9,239 nucleotides of DNA, taken from contig JAEZIL010000349.1 of the NCBI GenBank assembly GCA_023436685.1, forward strand, positions 1-9,239, in the 5' to 3' direction. Origin of the DNA: Bacteroidota bacterium (GTDB lineage: Bacteria > Bacteroidota > Bacteroidia > Chitinophagales > Chitinophagaceae). Both the position numbers and the translations under genes were made by a program. The notes beneath the pieces are model-generated. The model made no database searches and was not told the DNA's origin. It saw only the letters and a program-made list of their open reading frames with translations. This document shows positions 1-6,785 of this stretch, in pieces (position 1 is the stretch's first letter; each line of letters starts with the position of its first letter).

Positions 1-387
1 GGATATCCCTTTGTATATCATAGCATTGGAGGGGAAGACAACCCCGACGAGCTACTACGTCGCGATTCAGCCAACTTTTGGTTTTCACCTGCAAACAATT
101 TAGGATACGGCATTGTACGGCTGGCCCTACCTGCAGAAAAGCAGGAACCACTTGTAGCGCAAATCAGGCGTTTCTATAAAGAGCGTAAAAAATTCGATAT
201 GGATTTTGACCTGGCTACTGATGACCGTTTTTATTGTGCTGAGTTCGTTTCCAAATCTCTCAGTCTGGCCACTGGCGATAGCAATTACTTCACACCAACG
301 TCTATATTAGGATATAGATATATGGGAATAGATGATCTATTCCTTAGCAAGCATGCCAGTTTCATTTGTCAAATAAGATATAAATAA
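1..387 (+). CDS. YiiX-like permuted NlpC/P60 (papain-fold) hydrolase, C-terminal part
   Basis: The reading frame is open from the first base, so the start and N-terminal part lie outside the window; 128 residues are visible, ending in TAA at 385-387. The segment F-D-M-D-F-D followed by F-Y-C-A-E-F-V at visible residues 65-83 matches the C-terminal signature of the permuted papain-like group (YiiX/YycO, relatives of NlpC/P60), where the Cys (visible residue 79, codon 235-237) is the nucleophile and a Glu follows two residues later. In that group the catalytic His precedes the Cys in sequence; it would lie upstream, so activity cannot be judged here. Members are thought to hydrolyse amide or thioester bonds in the envelope, but substrates are mostly unknown. 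A late TTTG of the next gene's promoter lies inside its last codons. Family call is from motif recognition only. Confidence 0.62.
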   Translation, partial: GYPFVYHSIGGEDNPDELLRRDSANFWFSPANNLGYGIVRLALPAEKQEPLVAQIRRFYKERKKFDMDFDLATDDRFYCAEFVSKSLSLATGDSNYFTPTSILGYRYMGIDDLFLSKHASFICQIRYK

Positions 388-395
388 TACCTTTG
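365..395 (+). promoter_or_regulatory. Bacteroidota-type promoter for the DUF4878-like lipoprotein gene
   Basis: TTTG at 365-368 and TACCTTTG at 388-395 match the Bacteroidota -33 (TTTG) and -7 (TAnnTTTG) elements with a 19-bp spacer, the best complete promoter in the window. Transcription should start near 400, giving a leader of about 20 bases before the ATG at 420. The -7 box overlaps the in-frame TTG at 393-395, which therefore cannot be the start codon. Confidence 0.78.
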
Positions 396-419
396 CCGCA
401 TTGTAAACTGAAACTATAT

Positions 420-914
420 ATGAAAAAATTATTGTTCTCTTTAGCCGCTGTATGCCTGCTGGCAATAACGCTGGTAAGCTGTAGTTCAAACAGCCCTAAG
501 GCTTCTGCAGATAAATTCCTTACCAACCTGTATCACATGGACTACAAAGAAGCGAAAACTGTAGCCACTGAAGACACTAAAAAAATTCTGGATATGATGG
601 AACAATTTTCCAGCATGATGCCAGATTCAGCAAAAGAGAACGCTAAAAAAATAAAAGTTACCATTAAGGACGAGAAAATTGACGGTGACAAAGCTGTGGT
701 AACTTACACAACATCGGAAAGCACGACGGAACAAAAAGTAGACCTGGTAAAAGAAAACGGTAAATGGCTGGTTAAATATAGCAAACAAGATGGCGGTGGC
801 GATATGAGCGAAGAACCGATGCCAACTGAAGAGCCAATGACCGATTCAACAGGGGCTCCCATAACACCTGCTGATGGTACTACGGCGCCAATTGACAGCC
901 CGGTAACACAGTAA
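420..914 (+). CDS. DUF4878-like lipoprotein
   Basis: A 164-residue secreted lipoprotein. Residues 1-20 form a typical signal peptide (M-K-K, then a hydrophobic stretch) ending in the lipobox L-V-S-C with the acylated Cys at 21. Residues 28-121 have the pattern of the DUF4878 / NTF2-like fold: a helical start (A-D-K-F-L-T-N-L, D-Y-K-E-A), a Lys-rich strand, D-G-D-K-A-V-V-T-Y, and the closing V-K-E-N-G-K-W-L-V. The tail from residue 125 is low-complexity and rich in Glu, Pro, Thr and Met (E-E-P-M-P-T-E-E-P-M), likely unstructured. The frame extends upstream to a TTG at 393, but the promoter lies there, so the ATG at 420 is chosen. It has its own promoter and terminator and so is probably monocistronic. 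Function unknown; DUF4878 proteins are commonly small cell-envelope lipoproteins. Confidence 0.85.
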   Translation: MKKLLFSLAAVCLLAITLVSCSSNSPKASADKFLTNLYHMDYKEAKTVATEDTKKILDMMEQFSSMMPDSAKENAKKIKVTIKDEKIDGDKAVVTYTTSESTTEQKVDLVKENGKWLVKYSKQDGGGDMSEEPMPTEEPMTDSTGAPITPADGTTAPIDSPVTQ

Positions 915-929
915 AAAGATATTACAACC

Positions 930-972
930 TTAAATGAAAAAGCCATCCGTTCAGGATGGCTTTTTCATTTAA
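930..972. terminator. Bidirectional terminator, 19-bp perfect inverted repeat
   Basis: Arms 930-948 and 954-972 are perfect reverse complements around the 5-base loop GTTCA. Each side has the GC-rich core GCCATCC/GGATGGC followed, on the strand being transcribed, by a run of five Ts, so the hairpin can stop transcription from both directions. It sits between the convergent lipoprotein and spmAB-like genes and includes the latter's stop codon (969-971). Confidence 0.9.
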
Positions 973-2447
973 GCGAAGAAGACATACGCCAGCGAAATAG
1001 CAGTAAGAATACCTACAAGATCGGCAAGCAACATAGCTCCTATAGAATAACGCGTATTTTTTACCGAGACAGCCCCAAAGTAAACGGCCACAACATAAAA
1101 AGTAGTGTCGGATGACCCTTGTAGGATACCCGACAACCTGCCGGCAAAAGAATCGGGGCCATAGGCCTTCATTGTATCTATCATCATACCTCTTGCTGCA
1201 CTGCCACTCATAGGCTTCACCAATGCAGTTGGTAAACCATCTACAAAACGGGTATCGGTACCAAGCATTTCGAAAAAGCTTTTTGCGGCGTTGATCACTA
1301 CATCGAAAGTACCGCTGGTGCGTAGCATACTAATGGCAACCAGCATTCCTACCAGATAAGGAATAATGCGCACCGCTGTTTCGAAACCGCCCTTTGCCCC
1401 CTCCACAAAAGCATCGAAGATGTTGATCTTTTTATATACACCGCCCAATACGATTAAAAGAAATACCAATAGAATGATTCCGTTGCTTAATACAGACGAA
1501 AACGACTGCATAGCACTTGCATTAAGCGAAGTAAGGTAAACAACCAGCAAAGCAATAATGGCCGACAAACCACCTATCCATGCAAGTATTACCGGCTGAA
1601 ACAAGTTTATTCTTTGTTTAAAAGCCACGATTACCATAGCAGCTATGGTAGCCACAAAGGTGGCTATCATACACGGCACAAATATATCTGTAGGGTCGGT
1701 GGCATGTAAAGCTGCGCGTGTAGCTATAATACTAACCGGTATTAAAGTAAGCCCTGACGCATGCAGGCATAAAAACATAACCTGTGCATTGCTGGCCCGT
1801 TCTTTATCGGGGTTTATCTCTTGCAGGCTTTCCCTTGCTTTAATGCCAAACGGGGTTGCCGCATTATCTAGCCCCAGCAGGTTGGCGGAGTAGTTCATCA
1901 TCATATGCCCAAATGCCGGATGTCCTTTTGGTACTTCAGGGAAGAGCCTGGAAAAAAATGGCCCTATAATTCTTGAAAGCAATTGTACACCTCCTGCTTT
2001 TTCAGCAATACTCATAAAGCCCATAAATAAGGCCATAATACCAATAAGCCCGATACTGATATTTACAGCAGTTTTACAGGTTTCAATAATGCCATCGGCA
2101 TTACGGGTTAGCTTTTTTTGGATACTCCGGTACGTATAAATGTTATGGGCAGCTACTGAAGATACAGGCTGTATGTTACCACCGGTAATGGCTATTGTGG
2201 CAGGGTGTATACTATCTTCCTGCAAATAACCATATCCTGCAAGGTGCCTGGTAAAAGCATCGACTGATGTAAAACCTGTGGCTGTATCAATGCCTACAAT
2301 TTTATAATAAGTAGTATCGTAGGCATCATCGGCACGGCCGCTTACCATACGGCTATACATTTTAGGATCGGTTCCGGAGAAATATTTATAGCAGCCTACT
2401 GCTATTGCTATCAATATAAAGGCTGACCATATCCTGCTTAACGCCAT
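969..2447 (-). CDS. SpmA/SpmB fusion, nucleoside-recognition (Gate) domain membrane protein
   Basis: A 492-residue polytopic inner-membrane protein joining the equivalents of Bacillus spore maturation proteins SpmA and SpmB. One membrane segment (about residues 6-22) is followed by a soluble insert of about 100 residues (25-125). The SpmA-like half is about 126-275, with N-Y-S-A-N-L-L-G-L-D-N-A-A-T-P at 185-199 and L-C-L-H-A-S-G at 226-232. Hydrophobic segments at about 283-335 lead to the SpmB-like half (345-492), with P-Y-L-V-G-M-L-V-A at 363-371, K-P-M-S-G-S-A-A-R-G at 411-420 and G-S-S-D-T-T-F at 444-450. Both halves belong to the Gate/nucleoside-recognition fold. In Firmicutes these proteins affect spore core dehydration; here there is no sign of sporulation, and the transported substrate is unknown. 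The stop codon lies within the shared terminator. It is 54 bp downstream of menG and has no clear promoter of its own, so co-transcription is likely. Confidence 0.88.
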   Translation of the reverse strand: MALSRIWSAFILIAIAVGCYKYFSGTDPKMYSRMVSGRADDAYDTTYYKIVGIDTATGFTSVDAFTRHLAGYGYLQEDSIHPATIAITGGNIQPVSSVAAHNIYTYRSIQKKLTRNADGIIETCKTAVNISIGLIGIMALFMGFMSIAEKAGGVQLLSRIIGPFFSRLFPEVPKGHPAFGHMMMNYSANLLGLDNAATPFGIKARESLQEINPDKERASNAQVMFLCLHASGLTLIPVSIIATRAALHATDPTDIFVPCMIATFVATIAAMVIVAFKQRINLFQPVILAWIGGLSAIIALLVVYLTSLNASAMQSFSSVLSNGIILLVFLLIVLGGVYKKINIFDAFVEGAKGGFETAVRIIPYLVGMLVAISMLRTSGTFDVVINAAKSFFEMLGTDTRFVDGLPTALVKPMSGSAARGMMIDTMKAYGPDSFAGRLSGILQGSSDTTFYVVAVYFGAVSVKNTRYSIGAMLLADLVGILTAISLAYVFFA

Positions 2448-2451
2448 ATTA

Positions 2452-2469
2452 CATGCTGATTACAGCATG
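2452..2469. repeat. Short inverted repeat just upstream of the spmAB-like start codon
   Basis: CATGCTG at 2452-2458 and CAGCATG at 2463-2469 pair around a 4-base loop. On the minus-strand transcript the hairpin ends 4 bases before the ATG at 2447, covering the ribosome-binding region. There is no T run, so it is not a canonical terminator; it may tune translation of the downstream gene or be chance. Confidence 0.35.
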
Positions 2470-2501
2470 AAATTAAGGTATAGCAGTTTATTATTACAGT
2501 G

Positions 2502-3239
2502 TTATTTGGTAGCTGTATATAAAGTACAAATACCAAATGTAAGTGGCCTTGCACTTGCTTGCCTAAACCCGCAGTGCTCCAACACGGTGCAAAAAGTTTT
2601 ACCTTCAGGGAAAGCCATTACAGATTCAGGTAAGTATGTATATGCGCGGCTATGCCTGGATACTATTTTACCAAGTGCAGGTAATATATATTTAAAATAA
2701 AAACGATAGAGCTGCTTAACAGGAAATTGCTTAGGATGCGAAAATTCCAGTATTGCTAGCTTACCACCTGTACGCATTACACGGTTCATTTCTATAAGCC
2801 CTTTTTCAAGATGCTCGAAATTGCGCACACCAAACGCACAGGTTATAGCATCAAATGCATTATCAGCAAAAGGCATTTGCTCGCTATCGCCATTTTGCAG
2901 CTTTACAATTTGCGACAAGCCTTTTTCTTCCACTTTCTTACGCCCTATCTCCAGCATTTTATCGGCTATGTCAATACCCATCACATTTTGGGGTTGCAGT
3001 TTTTCAGCAGCTACAATGGCAAGGTCGCCTGTACCGGTAGCTACATCCAAAATGTTTATAGGCTTCACCTTTGCTGCTTCAGCTATAGCTTTTTTACGCC
3101 AGCCCTTATCGATACCCATTGACAGGAAATGATTCAAAAAATCGTAGTGGCCAGCTATGTTATTGAACATATCGGCTACTTGGGCTTTCTTGCTTAAATT
3201 TGAACCCGCATCCGGTAGTATCTTCGCTGCCGGATTCAT
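2502..3239 (-). CDS. menG: Demethylmenaquinone methyltransferase (UbiE/MenG family)
   Basis: A SAM-dependent class I methyltransferase that performs the last step of menaquinone synthesis, C-methylation of demethylmenaquinone. From the start at 3239 it is 245 residues, normal for the family. Counting from that start, hallmarks are Y-D-F-L-N-H-F-L-S-M-G-I-D (32-44), SAM-binding motif I L-D-V-A-T-G-T-G-D (64-72), G-I-D-I-A-D-K-M-L (88-96), F-D-A-I-T-C-A-F-G-V-R-N (129-140) and the C-terminal Y-T-Y-L-P-E-S-V-M-A-F-P. The frame also has an ATG six codons upstream at 3257, but the -7 promoter box at 3263-3270 puts the transcript start at about that base, so 3239 is preferred; a leaderless start at 3257 is the alternative. 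In this phylum the quinone is expected to be menaquinone, hence menG over ubiE. Confidence 0.93.
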   Translation of the reverse strand: MNPAAKILPDAGSNLSKKAQVADMFNNIAGHYDFLNHFLSMGIDKGWRKKAIAEAAKVKPINILDVATGTGDLAIVAAEKLQPQNVMGIDIADKMLEIGRKKVEEKGLSQIVKLQNGDSEQMPFADNAFDAITCAFGVRNFEHLEKGLIEMNRVMRTGGKLAILEFSHPKQFPVKQLYRFYFKYILPALGKIVSRHSRAYTYLPESVMAFPEGKTFCTVLEHCGFRQASARPLTFGICTLYTATK

Positions 3240-3262
3240 TTTATCTTCATTCTGCATTATTG

Positions 3263-3270
3263 CAAAAGTA
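3263..3270 (-). promoter_or_regulatory. -7 promoter element for menG
   Basis: On the minus strand this reads TACTTTTG, an exact TAnnTTTG. The -33 region is weak: TTTC at 3291-3288, 17 bp away, inside the engB coding sequence. Transcription should begin near 3256-3259, so the ATG at 3257 would be leaderless and the ATG at 3239 would have a leader of about 18 bases. Confidence 0.6.
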
Positions 3271-3284
3271 CACTAAGGCTACCA

Positions 3285-3911
3285 ATGGAAATACGCTCTG
3301 CTAAATATTTGATCAGCAGCCCTAAAGTAGAAGGCTGTCCTAAGCCCGATAAGCCGGAATATGCATTTATTGGCCGCTCAAACGTGGGGAAATCTTCGCT
3401 CATTAATATGCTGACCCGGCAAACCAAGCTAGCCAAAACATCGGGCAGCCCGGGTAAAACCCAACTTATCAATCACTTTTTAGTAAATGATGAATGGTAC
3501 CTGGTAGATCTTCCCGGATATGGATATGCAAAAGTTTCGCAAACCCAACGCGCTGCATGGCAAAAAATGATTGATGGCTACCTGCAAAAGCGTGAGAACC
3601 TGGTAAATGTATTTGTATTGATAGATAGCCGCCACGAACCTCAAAAGCTGGATCTTGATTTCTTAAGGAAGCTAGGCGAATGGGGGGTACCTTTTAGCCT
3701 TGTATTTACTAAATCGGACAAGAGTACACAGAGAGAGAGCCATAAAAATGCCCGGATATTCATTGAGGAAATGAAAAAGGAGTGGGAATTTATACCACGT
3801 AGCTTTATCAGCAGTGCGGTTAAATTTAACGGACGCAAGGAAATACTGGCATATATAGAGGAAATGAATGCTATCTACAAAGAAGAAACTTCAAACCCGA
3901 AACCGGAATAA
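3285..3911 (+). CDS. engB: Ribosome biogenesis GTPase EngB/YsxC/YihA
   Basis: A 208-residue TrmE-Era-EngA-EngB-type GTPase required in many bacteria for assembly of the large ribosomal subunit. All G motifs are present: G1 G-R-S-N-V-G-K-S (30-37), the G2 region S-G-S-P-G-K-T-Q (53-60, Thr59), G3 D-L-P-G (75-78) followed by Y-G-Y-A-K, G4 T-K-S-D (142-145) and G5 S-S-A (176-178). Length and motif order are typical. The ATG at 3285 fits the family N terminus and lies 45 bp from the preferred start of divergent menG. I find no exact TAnnTTTG for it; only a poor match (4 of 6 bases) at 3255-3262. The stop TAA shares its last base with the ATG of the next gene (TAATG), suggesting translational coupling. 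Confidence 0.95.
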   Translation: MEIRSAKYLISSPKVEGCPKPDKPEYAFIGRSNVGKSSLINMLTRQTKLAKTSGSPGKTQLINHFLVNDEWYLVDLPGYGYAKVSQTQRAAWQKMIDGYLQKRENLVNVFVLIDSRHEPQKLDLDFLRKLGEWGVPFSLVFTKSDKSTQRESHKNARIFIEEMKKEWEFIPRSFISSAVKFNGRKEILAYIEEMNAIYKEETSNPKPE

Positions 3912-4339
3912 TGAAGCAGCTAACCTACCTGGCACTTATAGTTGTGGCACTGCAAGCCTGCAGGCGTGATAATACAGATAATGCACTGGCAAAAGATAAT
4001 AAAGATGTTGCCAATGCTATTTTCCGTTCTTTCAATGCGCGCAACTGGGATAGCGTAGCCTTTTACTATACTGATACCTGCATTTTTTTAGATCCTGCTT
4101 TTGGTAACAACTATATACACAAGAGCCGGGCGGATATTATTGCACAACACACGGCAATGCTTGCAACTACCCCTGATATACAAAGGGAAATTAAAGGTTT
4201 ATACACCGATAGGAATACTGTAGCCATAGAATACATAGAAACTGCAGGTAATCTAAACCCGAAAGCCAGGCCATGCTGCATGATACTTACCCTTAAAAAC
4301 AGAAGGGTACTAAAATCTGCAATATATTACGATAAGTAA
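3911..4339 (+). CDS. NTF2/SnoaL-like lipoprotein
   Basis: A 142-residue protein with a short signal peptide (1-16) and a lipobox-like L-Q-A-C with Cys at 17; Gln at -2 is less usual but tolerated. Residues 30-140 resemble the SnoaL/DUF4440 type of NTF2-like fold: helix V-A-N-A-I-F-R-S-F-N-A-R-N-W-D-S-V-A-F-Y-Y, then a strand with C-I-F-L-D-P-A-F, then I-H-K-S-R-A-D-I-I-A-Q-H, and a set of beta strands ending R-V-L-K-S-A-I-Y-Y-D. Many such proteins bind small ligands or are inactive. The start overlaps the engB stop by one base, so the two are probably one operon with coupled translation. The stop codon abuts the stop of the GH3-like gene on the other strand. No enzymatic role can be assigned. 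Confidence 0.78.
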   Translation: MKQLTYLALIVVALQACRRDNTDNALAKDNKDVANAIFRSFNARNWDSVAFYYTDTCIFLDPAFGNNYIHKSRADIIAQHTAMLATTPDIQREIKGLYTDRNTVAIEYIETAGNLNPKARPCCMILTLKNRRVLKSAIYYDK

Positions 4340-5857
4340 TTATTGCTTTTGGGTATACGGCAGCATTTCCTCCAAAAACTTACGCTCATTGCTAAGGCGG
4401 GGTACCTTATGCTGCCCACCAAGTTTGCCTTTATCTTTTAGCCACTGTTTGAACCCATCTTTAGGCATACTATGTACAATAGGCATGCGTAATGCTATAT
4501 CCTTATGGCGTTTTGCCTCGTAATCAGAATTTACTTTTTTCAGTGCACTATCCATTGCTTCTGTAAATACACCGAGTGGTACAGGCAAATGTTCAAATTC
4601 AATGATCCATTCGTGTGCCCCATTGCTTTCGCCCGTCATATATACGGGCGCAGCGGTATAGTCGTTTACTACGGCCCCGGTTTGCTTACATGCCTGGGCA
4701 ATAGCGTAGTCAGAATTATCTACAATTACTTCTTCACCAAAAGCATTGATAAAGTGTTTTATTCTGCCGCTTACTTTTATGCGGTACGGGTCAAGCGATG
4801 TAAACTGCACAGTATCGCCTACAAGATAACGCCACAGGCCGCCATTGGTGCTAATGACTAATGCGTAATTTTTACCAAGTTCTACTTCTTTCAAAGTAAG
4901 GGTTTGGGGATGTTCCTTGCCGTATTCTTCCATTGGCATAAACTCGTAATAAATGCCATGATTCAGGAAAAGCAATAGCCCATCGCTATTAGGATCGTCC
5001 TGTGCAGCAAAAAAACCTTCTGAAGCATTATAGGTTTCCAAATAATGCATTGAAGGTGAAGGAATAAAAGCCTCAAACTGCTTGCGATAAGGTACGAAAC
5101 TTACCCCGCCATGTATATATAGCTCCAGGTTGGGCCATACTTCATGCAAATGCTTAGCCCCCGATATTTCAAGTATTCTTTTAATAAGAACAATAGTCCA
5201 TGTAGGCACGCCTGCTATATAGGTAACATTTTCCTGCATGGTTTGGTGGGCCATCTTTTCTATTTTCTGCTCCCACTCGTCCATAAGTGCAATAGAAAGA
5301 TCGGGTGTGCGCACCCATGTACTGTAATACGGCATATTTTGCAGCATTACAGCCGAAAGGTCTCCATAGAATGAATCTGCATTTAGTTGATTTATCTGGT
5401 GGCTGCCCCCTATCACAAGGCATTTACCATCCATAACCCGGCTCTCAGGATATTGCTTAAAATACAAGGCATGTACATCCTTTCCTCCTTTATAATGGTT
5501 GTCATCCAACGATTCTTTGCTGATGGGAATAAACTTGCTTTTATCGCTGGTAGTACCGCTAGACTTTGCAAACCAGGAAATTGTGGAGGGCCAAAGTATA
5601 TTCTGTTCGCCTTCCAGTATACGTTGTATACATGGCTTAAGGCTTTCATAATCGTTTATAGGTACTGCTTTTTGATACTCAGCAATACTGCTTATGTTTT
5701 CAAAGCCGTACTTTTTGCCATATTCGGTAAACTGGGCAGTACCAATAAGCGCATTAAAAACTTGCTGCTGGGTATCTATCGGATTCAGCATAAAGTTATC
5801 TATCGCACTTTGGCGTAGTTTAAAAAAACCCTTTAATGCCGGGCTGATAATACTCAT
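4340..5857 (-). CDS. GH3 family acyl-adenylate-forming protein
   Basis: A 505-residue member of the GH3 family, named for plant auxin-amido synthetases and part of the adenylate-forming (ANL) enzyme superfamily. The nucleotide-binding motifs are present: motif I S-S-G-T-T-S-D-K-S-K (99-108), motif II Y-N-A-S-E-G (276-281) and motif III R-Y-L-V-G-D (343-348), followed by S-G-R-I-K-H-F-I-N-A-F-G-E-E (363-376). Length fits a full-length GH3 with both domains. Plant enzymes join carboxylates to amino acids through an acyl-AMP; the substrate of bacterial GH3 proteins is generally unknown. The ATG at 5857 is preceded by GGAG directly next to it and by AGGA about 12 bases upstream, neither well placed. 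The gene follows lptB by 61 bp with no exact promoter element between, so co-transcription with lptB is plausible. Confidence 0.88.
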   Translation of the reverse strand: MSIISPALKGFFKLRQSAIDNFMLNPIDTQQQVFNALIGTAQFTEYGKKYGFENISSIAEYQKAVPINDYESLKPCIQRILEGEQNILWPSTISWFAKSSGTTSDKSKFIPISKESLDDNHYKGGKDVHALYFKQYPESRVMDGKCLVIGGSHQINQLNADSFYGDLSAVMLQNMPYYSTWVRTPDLSIALMDEWEQKIEKMAHQTMQENVTYIAGVPTWTIVLIKRILEISGAKHLHEVWPNLELYIHGGVSFVPYRKQFEAFIPSPSMHYLETYNASEGFFAAQDDPNSDGLLLFLNHGIYYEFMPMEEYGKEHPQTLTLKEVELGKNYALVISTNGGLWRYLVGDTVQFTSLDPYRIKVSGRIKHFINAFGEEVIVDNSDYAIAQACKQTGAVVNDYTAAPVYMTGESNGAHEWIIEFEHLPVPLGVFTEAMDSALKKVNSDYEAKRHKDIALRMPIVHSMPKDGFKQWLKDKGKLGGQHKVPRLSNERKFLEEMLPYTQKQ

Positions 5858-5918
5858 CTCCTGATCTTCCTTTTTGAGTTTTAATGACCGGTATTTTTCT
5901 CCTGTCTTAAAGTTAATA

Positions 5919-6725
5919 TTATTTGCTAGGGTTGTAATCTTTTCTTTTTAGCACAAAATGCTGCCCAAGATATACTTTCCTTACTTGTTCATCATCAGCA
6001 AGCTCTTCAGCCACCCCTGCCTTTAATATTTTACCTTCAAACAAAAGGTATGCCCGGTCGGTGATAGATAGTGTTTCCTGTACGTTGTGGTCGGTTATTA
6101 AAATGCCTATGTTCTTAAATTTGAGACGGGCAACGATAGCCTGTATATCCTCTACAGCTATTGGGTCAATACCTGCAAAAGGCTCGTCTAACAATATAAA
6201 TTTGGGGTCAACAGCTAAAGCACGTGCTATTTCGGTACGTCTGCGTTCTCCCCCACTCAATACATCGCCCGGGCTTTTGCGCACATGTGTTAACCTGAAC
6301 TCTTCCAACAGCGACTCCAGCTTCTCCTTTTGTTGTTCTTTGCTAAGTTTCGTCATTTCCAGCACGGCAGCAATATTATCTTCTACCGATAGCTTTCTAA
6401 ACACCGATGCTTCTTGCGGAAGATACCCTATGCCCATCTGCGCTCTCTTATACATAGGCAGCTTAGTGATGTTCTGATCATTAAGATACACTTCACCTTC
6501 ATCTGGTTTTACCAGGCCCACTACCATATAAAATGAGGTAGTTTTGCCCGCGCCATTAGGCCCTAGCAAACCTACTATTTCACCTTGGTTTACCTCAAAG
6601 GAGACATTATTCACTACCGTACGGCTACGGTATTTTTTATATAATCCCTTTGTATATATAGTAAGCTTGTCGTTATTCAAGACGTGGCCTGTTTTCAACA
6701 AAAGTAGCCCAAATGTCGCATTCAT
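5919..6725 (-). CDS. lptB: LPS export ABC transporter ATPase LptB
   Basis: The cytoplasmic ATPase that powers the LptB2FGC complex, which extracts lipopolysaccharide from the inner membrane and sends it across the Lpt bridge. Numbered from the ATG at 6725 (268 residues): Walker A G-P-N-G-A-G-K-T (55-62), Q-loop Gln104, signature L-S-G-G-E (156-160), Walker B I-L-L-D-E (177-181) and H-loop His213 in T-D-H-N. The segments [20 protein letters not shown] and [15 protein letters not shown] are LptB-specific. The first 15 residues are not typical of the family, and an exact -7 promoter box lies within them (6699-6706). A TTG at 6680 would give a 253-residue protein of usual length and may be the true start; the ATG is kept here because no ATG lies between. 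Followed by the GH3-like gene. Confidence 0.93.
   Translation of the reverse strand: MNATFGLLLLKTGHVLNNDKLTIYTKGLYKKYRSRTVVNNVSFEVNQGEIVGLLGPNGAGKTTSFYMVVGLVKPDEGEVYLNDQNITKLPMYKRAQMGIGYLPQEASVFRKLSVEDNIAAVLEMTKLSKEQQKEKLESLLEEFRLTHVRKSPGDVLSGGERRRTEIARALAVDPKFILLDEPFAGIDPIAVEDIQAIVARLKFKNIGILITDHNVQETLSITDRAYLLFEGKILKAGVAEELADDEQVRKVYLGQHFVLKRKDYNPSK
6699..6706 (-). promoter_or_regulatory. -7 promoter element for lptB, inside the longest reading frame
   Basis: The minus strand reads TACTTTTG, an exact TAnnTTTG. No TTTG lies 17-21 bp upstream, so the match rests on the -7 element alone. Transcription would start near 6693, downstream of the ATG at 6725 and about 13 bases before the TTG at 6680, which favours the shorter LptB. 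Confidence 0.45.
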
Positions 6726-6767
6726 AACGTGTTATAAAACAAAAAGCAAAAAAGAGACGGGAATATA

Positions 6768-6775
6768 TATTTTTG
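6768..6775 (+). promoter_or_regulatory. -7 promoter element for metF
   Basis: TATTTTTG is an exact TAnnTTTG. The expected start of transcription is near 6780-6782, only about 5 bases before the ATG at 6786, so the metF message would be nearly leaderless. No -33 TTTG is visible at the usual distance. Confidence 0.5.
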
Positions 6776-6785
6776 CTGACTGTTT

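Noticed and set aside
393..419. N-terminal extension of the DUF4878-like lipoprotein from a TTG at 393
   Set aside because: The TTG is part of the -7 promoter box, and the signal peptide begins cleanly at the ATG at 420.
2811..3132. Two overlapping plus-strand frames of 103 codons
   Set aside because: Both are antisense to menG and have low-quality translations.
5387..5818. Plus-strand open frame of 143 codons
   Set aside because: Fully inside and antisense to the GH3 gene, with no domain signature and no promoter.
6061..6477. Plus-strand open frame of 138 codons, Ser/Leu rich
   Set aside because: Antisense shadow of the strongly conserved LptB ATPase region.
6726..6785. Riboswitch upstream of metF
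   Set aside because: Only about 60 bases separate it from lptB, the predicted leader is about 5 bases, and no structured element is visible.
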